In this document: piece after piece, positions 55,903-64,000 of the stretch
Layout of the letters: every line of letters starts with the position of its first letter
Numbering within the stretch: the stretch's first letter is position 1
Assembly: GCA_016710765.1 (NCBI GenBank)
Contig: JADJUJ010000020.1
Span: 62,001 to 126,000, forward strand
Length of the DNA stretch: 64,000 nt
Source of the DNA: Lewinellaceae bacterium
Lineage (GTDB): Bacteria > Bacteroidota > Bacteroidia > Chitinophagales > Saprospiraceae
Direction of reading: 5' to 3'
The notes under the pieces: model-generated
What the model was told of the DNA's origin: nothing
Databases searched by the model: none
What the model saw: only the letters and a program-made list of their open reading frames with translations
Position numbers and translations under genes: made by a program

Positions 55903-56901
55903 TTAATCTTCGTCGAGTTTGTACTTGGCAAGGTCCATACCAAAGGTGAGGCCCTTGTCTTGCAGCAACTCTTCAATTTCCACGAGCGACTTCTTGCCGA
56001 AGTTGCGGAATTTGAGGAGTTCGTGGGTATCGTAACGTACCAATTCAGCCAAGGTATTGATTTTGGCTGCTTTGAGGCAGTTGTAAGCACGTACGCTAAG
56101 GTCAAGATCTTCCAGGGAAGTCTTGAGCAATTTGCGCATGTGCAGGATGTGCTCATCCACAACATTTTCTTCGCGGCTGGCCGGCGTGTCAAATGTGATG
56201 TTATCATCCGTAATCAGCATCAAGTGCTGAATAAGGATGCGGCTGGCCTCCCGAATGGCATCTTCCGGATGGATGGTGCCATCAGTTTTAACGTCGATGG
56301 TAAGTTTTTCGTAGTCGGTACGCTGTCCAACACGGGTGTTTTCCACCTTGTAAGAGACGTTTTTGATCGGGGTGTAAATGGCATCAATAGGAATTACGCC
56401 AATGGCAGCATCTTTTGCGATACTGTCGTCGGCGGGCTGATAACCACGACCCTTGGTAATGGTGATTTCCATTTCGAGGTTAACGAACTGCTCCATGCGG
56501 CAAATTAGCAGGTCGGGGTTCATTACCTTGAAAACATTGTTAAACTCTTCCAGGTCACCAGCGCGGAATTCTTCGCGGCCGCTGATGGTAAGATAGATCT
56601 TTTCCTGTAGGAGCTTGTCGTCCTGGATAACCGGTTTCAGACGGATCTGCTTCATGTTCAGCACGATATCAACCACATCTTCTACGACACCACGCATGGT
56701 GGCAAATTCGTGGTCGACACCGCCAATACGCACTGCGCTGATGGCATAGCCCTCGAGTGAGGACAGCAATACGCGCCGAAGCGAGTTACCGATCGTCTGA
56801 CCGAACCCAGGTTCCAGAGGCTTGAATTCAAATGTTCCTTCGAAATCGGTTGCTTTTTGCAACAGGATTTTCTCAGGCTTTTGGAAATTGAGAATGCTCA
56901 T
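55903..56901 (-). CDS. rpoA: DNA-directed RNA polymerase subunit alpha
   Basis: A 332-residue alpha subunit. The N-terminal assembly domain has the signature FKPLEPGFGQTIGNSLRRVLLSS; the C-terminal domain (about 255-320) has LDLSVRAYNCLKAAKINTLAEL and LLKFRNFGKKSLVEIEE, which contact UP elements and activators. Length and gene order (rpsD-rpoA-rplQ) are standard. Upstream is the rpsD gene with a strong hairpin between. Confidence 0.98.
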   Translation of the reverse strand: MSILNFQKPEKILLQKATDFEGTFEFKPLEPGFGQTIGNSLRRVLLSSLEGYAISAVRIGGVDHEFATMRGVVEDVVDIVLNMKQIRLKPVIQDDKLLQEKIYLTISGREEFRAGDLEEFNNVFKVMNPDLLICRMEQFVNLEMEITITKGRGYQPADDSIAKDAAIGVIPIDAIYTPIKNVSYKVENTRVGQRTDYEKLTIDVKTDGTIHPEDAIREASRILIQHLMLITDDNITFDTPASREENVVDEHILHMRKLLKTSLEDLDLSVRAYNCLKAAKINTLAELVRYDTHELLKFRNFGKKSLVEIEELLQDKGLTFGMDLAKYKLDED

Positions 56902-56953
56902 ATGCTGGATGCTGGATATTTGGTAAGTATACTGGATGAAATTCTGGCCATGG

Positions 56954-56993
56954 CCAATGCCGTACAGCTGAAAAAGCAGCTGTACGGCATTGG
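56954..56993 (-). promoter_or_regulatory. Strong hairpin between rpsD and rpoA
   Basis: CCAATGCCGTACAGCTG pairs perfectly with its 17-base complement around a six-base loop, 17 bases past the rpsD stop. There is no T run on the minus strand, so it is more likely a processing, stability or regulatory structure than a terminator. Confidence 0.6.
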
Positions 56994-57009
56994 GGCAAAA
57001 ACTTCCAGG

Positions 57010-57624
57010 TTATTTTGAGTACAATTCGACGATCAACTGCTCGTTGATCTTCTCTGGGATCTGGTCGCGTTGTGGGTATGCGAGGAAGACACCTTCCATC
57101 TTATCAGGATTCCACTCCAGCCAGCCAAATTTACGAACTTCACTGTTCTTGGCGCCTACATGGGTGGTAATCATGTCCATGTTGCGGGATTTGCTGCGGA
57201 TTGCCACAACATCTCCTGGCTTCAATTTGTAAGATGGGATGTTCACCACACTACCATTGACGGTGATGTGCCGGTGGCCTACCAACTGACGGGAACCATT
57301 GCGGGTTGGGGAAATCCCCATACGGAATACCGTATTGTCGAGGCGGGCTTCCAGCAACTGAAGCAATACTTCACCGGTAACACCATGCTGGCGGGTTGCC
57401 TCATGGAAGGTACGGCGGAATTGGCGCTCCAGGACACCATAGGTGTACTTTGCTTTTTGCTTCTCCTTCAACTGAATTGCGTAGTTGGAAGGTGATTTTT
57501 TCTTACGGGACATACCGTGTTGTCCGGGGCCATATTTGCGGCGTTCGAAGTATTTATCGTAACCGAAAATCGCCTCGCCAAACGAACGGGCTTTCTTAGT
57601 AGTTGGTCCAGTGTAACGAGCCAT
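57010..57624 (-). CDS. rpsD: 30S ribosomal protein S4
   Basis: A 204-residue primary 16S rRNA-binding protein. The N-terminus is MARYTGPTTKKARSFGEAIF and the S4 RNA-binding domain (about 95-160) has LEARLDNTVFRMG and VGHRHITVNGSVVNIPSYKLKPGD. I chose ATG 57624, the family start; upstream in-frame codons to 57708 lie in the rpsK-rpsD gap. In many bacteria S4 regulates translation of this operon. Confidence 0.97.
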   Translation of the reverse strand: MARYTGPTTKKARSFGEAIFGYDKYFERRKYGPGQHGMSRKKKSPSNYAIQLKEKQKAKYTYGVLERQFRRTFHEATRQHGVTGEVLLQLLEARLDNTVFRMGISPTRNGSRQLVGHRHITVNGSVVNIPSYKLKPGDVVAIRSKSRNMDMITTHVGAKNSEVRKFGWLEWNPDKMEGVFLAYPQRDQIPEKINEQLIVELYSK

Positions 57625-57714
57625 ATCTTTATTTAAATGGGGCCAAAGTGGCCAATATTGCTTACTTGATGGTATGAACTGTGCAAATAACAAGGCATAA
57701 GCCTGCAAAGCATT

Positions 57715-58107
57715 TTAAACGCGACGGCGTTTGGGCGGACGGCAACCGTTGTGTGGCATTGGCGTCACGTCGTTGATTTGCAACACTTTGATACCCGATT
57801 GATCAACCGCGCGGATTGCGGCTTCACGACCGGAACCTGGCCCTTTCACAAACACCTCAGCACTGCGGACACCGGCATCGTAGGCTACTTTTGCAGCATC
57901 GTTAGCAGCTACCTGAGCAGCATAAGGGGTGTTTTTCTTGGAACCACGGAAACCGCCTTTGCCGGCAGTGGACCAGGAAATAACCTCACCCTGTTTGTTG
58001 GTGATGGAGATGATCAGATTGTTGAAGCTTGCCTGGATGTAAACCAATCCATCCGAGGTAACTTTTACTTTGCGTTTTACCGCTTTTTTGCTGGAACCCT
58101 TTGCCAT
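57715..58107 (-). CDS. rpsK: 30S ribosomal protein S11
   Basis: A 130-residue platform protein of the small subunit. Typical features are VYIQASFNNLIISITNKQGEV, SSGKKNTPYAAQ-like GSKKNTPYAAQVAA, VFVKGPGSGREAAIRA and the C-terminal MPHNGCRPPKRRRV. It sits between rpsM and rpsD as in the standard alpha operon. Length is normal. Confidence 0.98.
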   Translation of the reverse strand: MAKGSSKKAVKRKVKVTSDGLVYIQASFNNLIISITNKQGEVISWSTAGKGGFRGSKKNTPYAAQVAANDAAKVAYDAGVRSAEVFVKGPGSGREAAIRAVDQSGIKVLQINDVTPMPHNGCRPPKRRRV

Positions 58108-58196
58108 TGTACAGCCTTATTGTATTTCTTTGAATGTAACTTGAATGGGTAAGCCTGAATACCAGAGGCCTAGAAAGACCTCCCAAAAATTCAGGA

Positions 58197-58574
58197 TTAC
58201 TTCGTTGCCTTTTTCTTGTTGGCAACTGTTTTACGCTTGCCTTTCCGGGTACGAGCGTTCGTACGGGTACGCTGACCGCGAAGCGGCAGACCCTTACGGT
58301 GACGCAATCCACGATAACATGCGATGTCCATCAGACGCTTGATATTCATCTGAACCTCTGAGCGCAACTGACCTTCAGTTTTGTACTCATCGGCGATGAT
58401 ACGAGAGATAATCTTGATGTTTTCGTCCGTCCAGTTCTCTACCTTGGTACTTTCATCAATACCGGCAGATGACAGGATTTTCTTTGCGGTGGAATCACCA
58501 ATCCCGTAAATATAGGTCAGACCAATTACCCCACGTTTGTTCCGAGGAAGATCAACACCAGCAATACGTGCCAT
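58197..58574 (-). CDS. rpsM: 30S ribosomal protein S13
   Basis: A 125-residue head protein contacting tRNA and 23S rRNA. MARIAGVDLPRNKRGVIGLT, IYGIGDSTAKKIL and the C-terminal GLRHRKGLPLRGQRTRTNAR signature are all present, with a lysine-rich end (KKKATK). It follows rpmJ by 69 bp. Confidence 0.98.
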   Translation of the reverse strand: MARIAGVDLPRNKRGVIGLTYIYGIGDSTAKKILSSAGIDESTKVENWTDENIKIISRIIADEYKTEGQLRSEVQMNIKRLMDIACYRGLRHRKGLPLRGQRTRTNARTRKGKRKTVANKKKATK

Positions 58575-58642
58575 ATACTATAATTGTTTGTGTATACTAT
58601 TTCAGTTAAAACTTCTTAGCGCCCTGTACCAACCAACAGGTA

Positions 58643-58759
58643 TTAACCCTGGCGTTGTTTGAAACGAGGATTCTTTTTGTTGATGACGTAGAGCTTGCCC
58701 TTGCGACGGACAATCTTACAATCTGTAGAACGCTTGCGAATTGAGGTACGAACCTTCAT
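58643..58759 (-). CDS. rpmJ: 50S ribosomal protein L36
   Basis: A 38-residue protein reading MKVRTSIRKRSTDCKIVRRK at the start and ending NKKNPRFKQRQG. It is the short form with a single Cys at C14 rather than the full Cys3-His zinc set. Its place between infA and rpsM is standard. Confidence 0.95.
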   Translation of the reverse strand: MKVRTSIRKRSTDCKIVRRKGKLYVINKKNPRFKQRQG

Positions 58760-58795
58760 GATTTATAATTTCTTAAAATTCAATACGTTACATCA

Positions 58796-59014
58796 CTATT
58801 TGTAGCGATAAATAATTCTCCCGCGCGTTAAATCGTAGGGAGACATCTCCACCGAAACCTTATCTCCAGGCAATATCCGGATGTAGTGCATGCGCATTTT
58901 TCCGGAAATGGTAGCCAGGATGATGTGGCCATTCTCAAGTCGAACTTTGAAGTTGGCATTTGAAAGTGCCTCGGTAACCTCTCCGTCCTGTTTTATTAAA
59001 TCTTCTTTAGACAT
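58796..59014 (-). CDS. infA: Translation initiation factor IF-1
   Basis: A 72-residue OB-fold protein that binds the ribosomal A site during initiation. MSKEDLIKQDGEVTEALSNA, VRLENGHIILATISGKMRM and DKVSVEMSPYDLTRGRIIYRYK match IF-1 closely. I chose ATG 59014; the in-frame extension to 59041 is not conserved. It follows map by 31 bp and precedes rpmJ. Confidence 0.97.
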   Translation of the reverse strand: MSKEDLIKQDGEVTEALSNANFKVRLENGHIILATISGKMRMHYIRILPGDKVSVEMSPYDLTRGRIIYRYK

Positions 59015-59045
59015 ATGAACCCTTAAAATTTTGGGCTGCAAAGAT

Positions 59046-59889
59046 CTAATTTTTTGGCGAAATTTCCTGCAAATTTGGATTATTTTTTAAAACCTCCAAT
59101 ACAAAGCCGTGATCCGACAAAATATCAGCCTTATCTTTTCGTACAGCAACGCTGTGTTCATAGTGGGCGCTTGGCATGTGATCCTTGGTTCTGATGGTCC
59201 AGCCATCATTTTCCTGGTACACTTCCTTGCGTTTTAAATTGATCATGGGCTCTATTGCTATGGTCAATCCTTCCCGCATTACTGGCCCCCCGGCCGCGTT
59301 TTCCGTAGTTGGGCACTTCAGGCTCTTCGTGCAAGGCACGACCGATACCATGTCCAACCAACTCCCGCACCACACCGTAACCGTGTTCTCTTTCACAATA
59401 ATCCTGAACAGCGAATGAAATATCGCCAATCCTATTGCCTGCCACCGCTTTTTCGATGCCGCGGTACAGGGAGGCATACGTTACACGCAATAATTCGATG
59501 ACTTCAGGCGCGACATCATTGAATGCAAAGGTAAAAGCAGCATCACCAAAGTAACCCTCCATTTCTACCCCACAATCCACCGAAACGATGTCGGTTTCCA
59601 GGAATTCCCTTTTGGAAGGAATTCCGTGTACAACAATGTCATTATAAGAAACACACAAAGTCGCAGGAAAACCATTGTAGCCTTTGAAGGCCGGACGGGC
59701 TTTATGATCCCGAATAAAGGTTTCTGCTGCTTTATCAATCTCAGCTCCGGTAATGCCAGGCTTAAGTATTGATCCTACGTGTGCAAGTGTTTTACTAACC
59801 AGCAGACAGGAGGCGCGAATAAGTTCAATTTGCTCTTCCGTCTTTTGCATGGAATTCTTCCCATCTGATTTAGAAAACAGTCCTGACAT
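59046..59889 (-). CDS. map: Methionine aminopeptidase, type I (one +1 frameshift)
   Basis: Removes the initiator Met from new proteins using two metal ions. Metal ligands are visible: Asp in TDIVSVDCG, Asp in GYFGDAAFTF, His in LVGHGIGRALHEEPEVPNYG, Glu in GLTIAIEPM, and a late Glu. The frame breaks at a C6 run (59286-59291, G6 on the coding strand); with G5 the product reads YGKRGRGPVMREGLTIAIEP without interruption, about 280 residues. Methionine aminopeptidase is needed for growth, so this is probably a sequence error. ATG 59850 (MQKTEEQIEL) is an alternative start. It lies 9 bases after secY. Confidence 0.93.
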
Positions 59890-59898
59890 CTTTATTAA

Positions 59899-61267
59899 TT
59901 ACTGTGGTTGTCCCAATTGTAATCCGGAGCTGGAACGCCCCTGGATACGACCTGATTTGATCAGGCCATCGTATTTGGAAGTAACCAGATAACTTTCAAT
60001 AACCTGGAGCGTATCCAGTGCGACACCGACCATAATCAACAGGGTGGTACCACCAAAGAACAACGCAAATTGCTGGTTGACACCGAATGTTGCGGCTATA
60101 GACGGAAGGATACCAATAAGGCCAAGAAAAACTGAGCCTGGAAGGGTAATCCGCGTCATGATATTATCAATGTATTCCGAGGTTGCTTCACCTGGCTTAA
60201 CACCAGGAATGAAGGCATTGGAACGCTTGAGGTAGTCGGCATAATTGGTAGGGCTCACCATCAGGGCTGTGTAAACATAGGTAAACACAACGATCAGAAT
60301 GAAAAACACAACATTGTACCAGAGTGAAAAAATGTCATTCAGGGCGTTGATACGGCTGCCTGCATTTTCATTGACACCGGTCATATACTGCACTGCCGTG
60401 GCTGGGAGGAACATTAGTGCCTGAGCAAAAATGATCGGCATAACACCAGCTGAGTTCACTTTCAAGGGGAGGTAGTCACGGGCACTGGCAGCAGGAAGGC
60501 TGCCACCTGTGCGGCCAACCATGCGCTTGGCAAACTGGATGGGGATTCGGCGAACGCCCTGAATAACCAGTACAGTAAGCAGTACAACTACAAAGAAGAA
60601 AGCAAGTTCGACAAAGAACAACAACAGCTTGTTGTCGCCCGCGAGTTTTTGGAATTCAAACGCAAATGCACCTGGAAGTCGGGCAATAATACCAGCCTGA
60701 ATAATCAGGGAGACACCATTACCAATTCCTTTATCTGTAATCCGCTCACCGAGCCACATACAGAATACCGTACCGGCGGTGATAATGATAATATTGGAAA
60801 ACCAAAAGACGCTATCGGGGATATTAGGAGAAACAGCCCCGGGGATATTGCGAACGAGTTGGAGGTAACCACCACCTTGAACAAGTGTGATGGCGATCGT
60901 CAGCAAACGGGTTATTTGATTCAGTTTCTTACGGCCACTCTCGCCTTCTTTGGATTGGAGGCGCTGAAAATATGGCACCGCAAAACCCAGCAACTGCACA
61001 ATAATAGATGCCGTGATATAAGGCATTACACCAAGGGCAAGAATCGCTGCATTGTCGAAAGCACCACCGGTGAAAATATTGATAAGGCCGAGCAAATCGT
61101 TGGCTGAACGGCTTTGGCTGGCTTTTTTCTAGCGCTGCCGGTACAACACCTGGCAGTACAACAAAAGTACCAGCCCTGTAAATCAGCAACAGCGCGAGAG
61201 TATAAAGGATGCGCTGACGCAATTCGCGGATGCTCCAGATATTCTTAATTACTGAAAACAGTTTCAT
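59899..61267 (-). CDS. secY: Protein translocase subunit SecY (one +1 frameshift)
   Basis: The channel of the Sec translocon, with ten membrane helices. MKLFSVIKNIWSIRELRQRI and the first helix are in one frame up to PGVVPAALEK. The rest runs from SQSRSANDLLGLINIFTGG in the next frame, with helix-2 signature FDNAAILALGVMPYITASII, GIGNGVSLIIQAGI, and the C-terminal LPGSVFLGLIGILP. The break is at T6 61123-61128 (A6 on the coding strand); A5 restores one frame of about 455 residues, the normal length. As secY is indispensable, the indel is almost certainly an error in the sequence. Confidence 0.95.
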
Positions 61268-61281
61268 TACGCAGGAAGGAT

Positions 61282-61728
61282 TTAAACGAGTTGAACACTA
61301 CCACCTGCTGCTTCAACAGCTGCTTTGGCGGCCGCAGAGAAAGCGTGCACTGTGATTTCCACTTTGGACGTCAGTTTGCCATTACCCAGCAATTTGATTT
61401 TGTCGGACTCACGGCCGATGCCGGCGGCAAGCAAAGCAGCATGATCAAACGTGTTTTTGCCGGTCTTCTGTACAATGGCTTCCAAAGCACCCAGGTTAAG
61501 GGCTACATATTCAACGCGGTTGATGTTTTTGAAGCCGCGTTTTGGCAAACGACGCTGCATTGGTGTTTGACCACCTTCAAATGCGCGTTTTACTTTCGAA
61601 CCGCTGCGTGACTGATCACCTTTATGACCACGGGTAGAAGTACCACCTCTGCCTGAGCCTGTACCACGACCAATGCGTTTGCGCGTTTTAGTTGCACCGC
61701 TAGCCGGGCGAAGATTATTGAGTTCCAT
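61282..61728 (-). CDS. rplO: 50S ribosomal protein L15
   Basis: A 148-residue large-subunit protein with the glycine-rich, basic N-terminal tail RIGRGTGSGRGGTSTRGHKG, FEGGQTPMQRRLPKRGF and the L15 C-terminal domain (GRESDKIKLLGNGKLTSKVE). It lies between rpmD and secY with a 14-base gap to secY, standard spc-operon order. Confidence 0.97.
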   Translation of the reverse strand: MELNNLRPASGATKTRKRIGRGTGSGRGGTSTRGHKGDQSRSGSKVKRAFEGGQTPMQRRLPKRGFKNINRVEYVALNLGALEAIVQKTGKNTFDHAALLAAGIGRESDKIKLLGNGKLTSKVEITVHAFSAAAKAAVEAAGGSVQLV

Positions 61729-61773
61729 TGCGATAATTGTTCAAATTGTTCTTTAAATAAAGGTAGACCAACA

Positions 61774-61953
61774 CTAGGCCTGCTCAACCTGAACCAGGTG
61801 CTGCACAACACGAATCATGCCCTGGATCTGCGGATTATTGTCTTTCTCAACACTTTGGTTGATTTTGCGAAAGCCCAAGGCCGTCAGGGTATCCTTCTGG
61901 CGCTTTGTTTTGTCGATAGGGCTTTTCACCAGCGTAATTTTTACTTTGCTCAT
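61774..61953 (-). CDS. rpmD: 50S ribosomal protein L30
   Basis: A 59-residue protein, MSKVKITLVKSPIDKTKRQK followed by TLTALGFRKINQSVEKDN and ending RVVQHLVQVEQA. I chose ATG 61953, the conserved start; the in-frame extension into rpsE is not conserved. The start is 4 bases after the rpsE stop. Confidence 0.96.
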   Translation of the reverse strand: MSKVKITLVKSPIDKTKRQKDTLTALGFRKINQSVEKDNNPQIQGMIRVVQHLVQVEQA

Positions 61954-61957
61954 GGTA

Positions 61958-62479
61958 TTATCCATTAAAGAGTTTTTCCAGACTGATACCGCGCTGACGG
62001 GCAACTTCTACCGGTCCGCGAAGGCTTGACAAAGCAACGATGGTTGCTTTTACTACGTTGTGAGGGTTTGAAGAGCCCTGAGATTTGGCAAGAACGTCCT
62101 GCACTCCGGCCATTTCCAAAACTGCGCGCATGGCACCACCGGCAATAACACCGGTACCGTGTGCAGCAGGTTTGATCAATACACGACCAGCATCATATTT
62201 TCCACGGGCTTCGTGCGGTATGGTGCCATTGATAATCGGCACTTTCACCATGCTTTTTTCAGCATCTTTTACAGCCTTAGCGATGGCCTCAGACACCTCA
62301 CGGGCTTTACCCAATCCATGTCCAATGGTACCTTTTCCATCACCAACTACCACTACTGCTGCGAAACTGAACGTACGACCACCTTTGGTCACCTTGGTCA
62401 CGCGGTTGAGCGAAACCAGTTTTTCTTTCAGATCGGAGGTTTCGGAAGTTTTGACTTTATCGTTTGCTTGCCTTGCCAT
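61958..62479 (-). CDS. rpsE: 30S ribosomal protein S5
   Basis: A 173-residue decoding-fidelity protein. The double-stranded RNA-binding-like N-terminal domain has LVSLNRVTKVTKGGRTFSFA and VVVGDGKGTIGHGLGKAREV; the C-terminal domain has LIKPAAHGTGVIAGGAMRAV. It is followed by rpmD with minimal spacing, so the two are translationally linked. Confidence 0.97.
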   Translation of the reverse strand: MARQANDKVKTSETSDLKEKLVSLNRVTKVTKGGRTFSFAAVVVVGDGKGTIGHGLGKAREVSEAIAKAVKDAEKSMVKVPIINGTIPHEARGKYDAGRVLIKPAAHGTGVIAGGAMRAVLEMAGVQDVLAKSQGSSNPHNVVKATIVALSSLRGPVEVARQRGISLEKLFNG

Positions 62480-62572
62480 AACTTTATAATAATGTGGTCA
62501 TCAGACCAGTTAGACCTGTTGGGCAGGTATTTTTTTTTATGCTGTATAGAAACTGGTTATACTTGGGTAGCA

Positions 62573-62923
62573 TTAAAACTGCAAACCACCTTCACGCGCG
62601 CCTTCGGCAAGTGCCTTGACACGACCGTGGTAAAGGTAACCGCCGCGATCGAACACGACATTAACGATACCGGCGTCTTTGGCCTTTTCAGCGATACGCT
62701 GTCCAACAGCCTTCGCCACCTCCGACTTGGTAGTCTTTGGGATGTCGCTGTCCATGGAACTGGCAGCCACCAGTGTATGCCCCTTAAGATCATCAATGAT
62801 CTGGCAATAGATGGCCTTGTTCGAACGGTACACGTTCAGGCGCGGGCGCTCAGCGGATCCGCTGATTTTCTTGCGGACGCGCATATGAATGCGATTGCGG
62901 TTCTGTAATTTGCTACGTTTCAT
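62573..62923 (-). CDS. rplR: 50S ribosomal protein L18
   Basis: A 116-residue 5S rRNA-binding protein. RIHMRVRKKISGSAERPRLN, VYRSNKAIYCQIIDD and the C-terminal VVFDRGGYLYHGRVKALAEG are diagnostic. A 93-bp gap separates it from rpsE and 116 bp from rplF; I see no other feature in those gaps. Confidence 0.97.
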   Translation of the reverse strand: MKRSKLQNRNRIHMRVRKKISGSAERPRLNVYRSNKAIYCQIIDDLKGHTLVAASSMDSDIPKTTKSEVAKAVGQRIAEKAKDAGIVNVVFDRGGYLYHGRVKALAEGAREGGLQF

Positions 62924-63039
62924 TGTTGTATAGGTTGATCCGATTTCCGACCGGATGCTATGTATTATCTTGTGTGATGCCCGTGAATCTGGTCAAAAAC
63001 CAGGAACTTACCCAGGCGAAAAGGGAATTAATAATGGAC

Positions 63040-63600
63040 TTATTTTTTACCGCCCGCTGTTTTACCAGCTTTGCGACGAACAATTTCACCTTTGAAGCGG
63101 ATACCTTTTCCTTTGTAAGGCTCAGGCTTACGGAAGCCGCGAATCTTGGCACAAACCTGACCCAGCAGTTCTTTGTCGGTTCCTTCCAGGCGAATAAAAG
63201 GCGGAAGACCTTTTTCCATACCAGTGGTCACCTTGATTTCTGAAGGGATGGCGAATATTATCGGGTGAGAGTAACCGATGGTGAAAGTCACCAGGTTGCC
63301 CTGGTTTTCAACACGGTAACCAACACCGACAATGTCCATTTCCCTAACATAGCCTTCGCTTACACCCACGACCATATTGTTGATCAGTGCGCGATACAGA
63401 CCGTGTAAGGAACGGTGACGCTTTTGTTCAGTAGGGCGCTTTACCAACAGGGTGCCATCTTCAACGGACACCTCAATATCCGGATCCACCTTCTGAGAAA
63501 GCGAGCCTTTAGGACCTTTAACGGTAACAGTGTTGTCGGAAGCGACAGAAACTTCAACCTTGCTAGGAAGAGGAATCGGCATTTTACCTATCCGGGACAT
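63040..63600 (-). CDS. rplF: 50S ribosomal protein L6
   Basis: A 186-residue protein with the two L6 folds: MSRIGKMPIPLPSKVEVSV and VKGPKGSLSQ at the N-terminus, GYRVENQGNLVTFTIGYSHP in the middle and the signature PEPYKGKGIRFKGE near the C-terminus, then a Lys/Gly tail. Length is slightly above the usual 177-180. It follows rpsH by 50 bp. Confidence 0.97.
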   Translation of the reverse strand: MSRIGKMPIPLPSKVEVSVASDNTVTVKGPKGSLSQKVDPDIEVSVEDGTLLVKRPTEQKRHRSLHGLYRALINNMVVGVSEGYVREMDIVGVGYRVENQGNLVTFTIGYSHPIIFAIPSEIKVTTGMEKGLPPFIRLEGTDKELLGQVCAKIRGFRKPEPYKGKGIRFKGEIVRRKAGKTAGGKK

Positions 63601-63650
63601 ATCAATGCAAATTAGTTTTTAACAATGTTGTTTGGTTGCTCTCGCGGGCA

Positions 63651-64000
63651 TTAGTAAATATAGCACAGCAGTTCGCCACCGACATTTTTCTCACGGGCCT
63701 GCTTGTCCGTCATAACGCCCCTTGATGTAGAGACAATCATGATACCCAGACCGTTGATGATCCGTGGAATATCCGTACTGCCGGAAAAGCGGCGAAGACC
63801 TGGCTTGCTCACCCGAACCAACTCGCGAATTACCGGTTTTTTGGTAACTGAGTCGTATTTAAGGGCGATTTTAATCAAACCTTGCTTGTGTCCTTCTTCG
63901 TCGAAGGTATATTTAAGAATGTAGCCCTGGTCGTACAGGATCTCCGTGATGCTCCTTTTGATGTTGGAAGCCGGGATTTCAACAATACGATGGCCTGCCA
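63651..64000 (-). CDS. rpsH: 30S ribosomal protein S8, 5' end beyond the window
   Basis: About 116 codons are visible, from the window edge (AGHRIVEIPASNIKRSITEI) to the stop at 63651. The diagnostic C-terminal motif STSRGVMTDKQAREKNVGGE with final LLCYIY is complete. Only the first 15 or so residues of the usual 130-132 are missing, beyond position 64000. It is the upstream-most visible gene of the spc cluster. Confidence 0.96.
   Translation of the reverse strand, partial: AGHRIVEIPASNIKRSITEILYDQGYILKYTFDEEGHKQGLIKIALKYDSVTKKPVIRELVRVSKPGLRRFSGSTDIPRIINGLGIMIVSTSRGVMTDKQAREKNVGGELLCYIY

Overview
The window is about 64 kb of chromosome from a member of the Bacteroidota, most likely a gliding, Saprospiria-like marine or freshwater lineage. 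The evidence is many promoters with the Bacteroidota -7 element (TAnnTTTG), several large secreted proteins ending in type IX secretion (T9SS) sorting domains, a MerC-type protein, an acidic C-terminal extension on ribosomal protein L17, and a likely sulfonolipid gene pair. Base composition is even across the window. I see no transposase, integrase, phage gene or CRISPR array.

Layout. 1-1.9 kb: the end of an unknown minus-strand gene, a very long G tract, and lysS. 2.1-7.6 kb: a redox/iron cassette made of a DUF2231 membrane protein, a response regulator and histidine kinase, a rubrerythrin-like lipoprotein and a ferritin-VIT1 fusion. Two of its promoters share the same direct-repeat operator at identical spacing. 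7.7-10 kb: a PLP-enzyme pair that may make cysteate and condense it with a fatty acyl group (capnine-type sulfonolipid). 10.4-25.9 kb: alpha-2-macroglobulin lipoprotein, acyltransferase, M16 peptidase, Sua5-like protein, HAD protein, SdiA-regulated-like protein, MarR regulator, odhB and an outer-membrane protein. 26-36 kb: M36 peptidase, prs, a giant HYR/FG-GAP T9SS protein and a rhodanese lipoprotein. 36-42 kb: two nucleotide-sugar enzymes, a membrane protein paired with a subtilisin, and tRNA-Ala. 42-55 kb: T9SS cargo proteins, a DUF1800-DUF1501 pair, a MerC-like protein and a DUF4143 ATPase. 55-64 kb: the spc/alpha ribosomal operon, running rpsH to rplQ on the minus strand.

Two properties cut across the window. 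First, at least eight genes are broken by single-base indels, nearly all in or beside short homopolymers. They include secY and map, which a living cell needs, so most are probably sequencing or assembly errors; I list these genes once over their full span. Second, the gaps hold a set of unrelated long inverted-repeat elements of 50-205 bp with no coding capacity, which look like miniature (MITE-like) or palindromic intergenic elements.

The strongest candidates for something new are the shared operator architecture around the two-component/rubrerythrin cassette, the membrane protein plus intracellular subtilisin with a ChW-like tail, and the set of palindromic elements.
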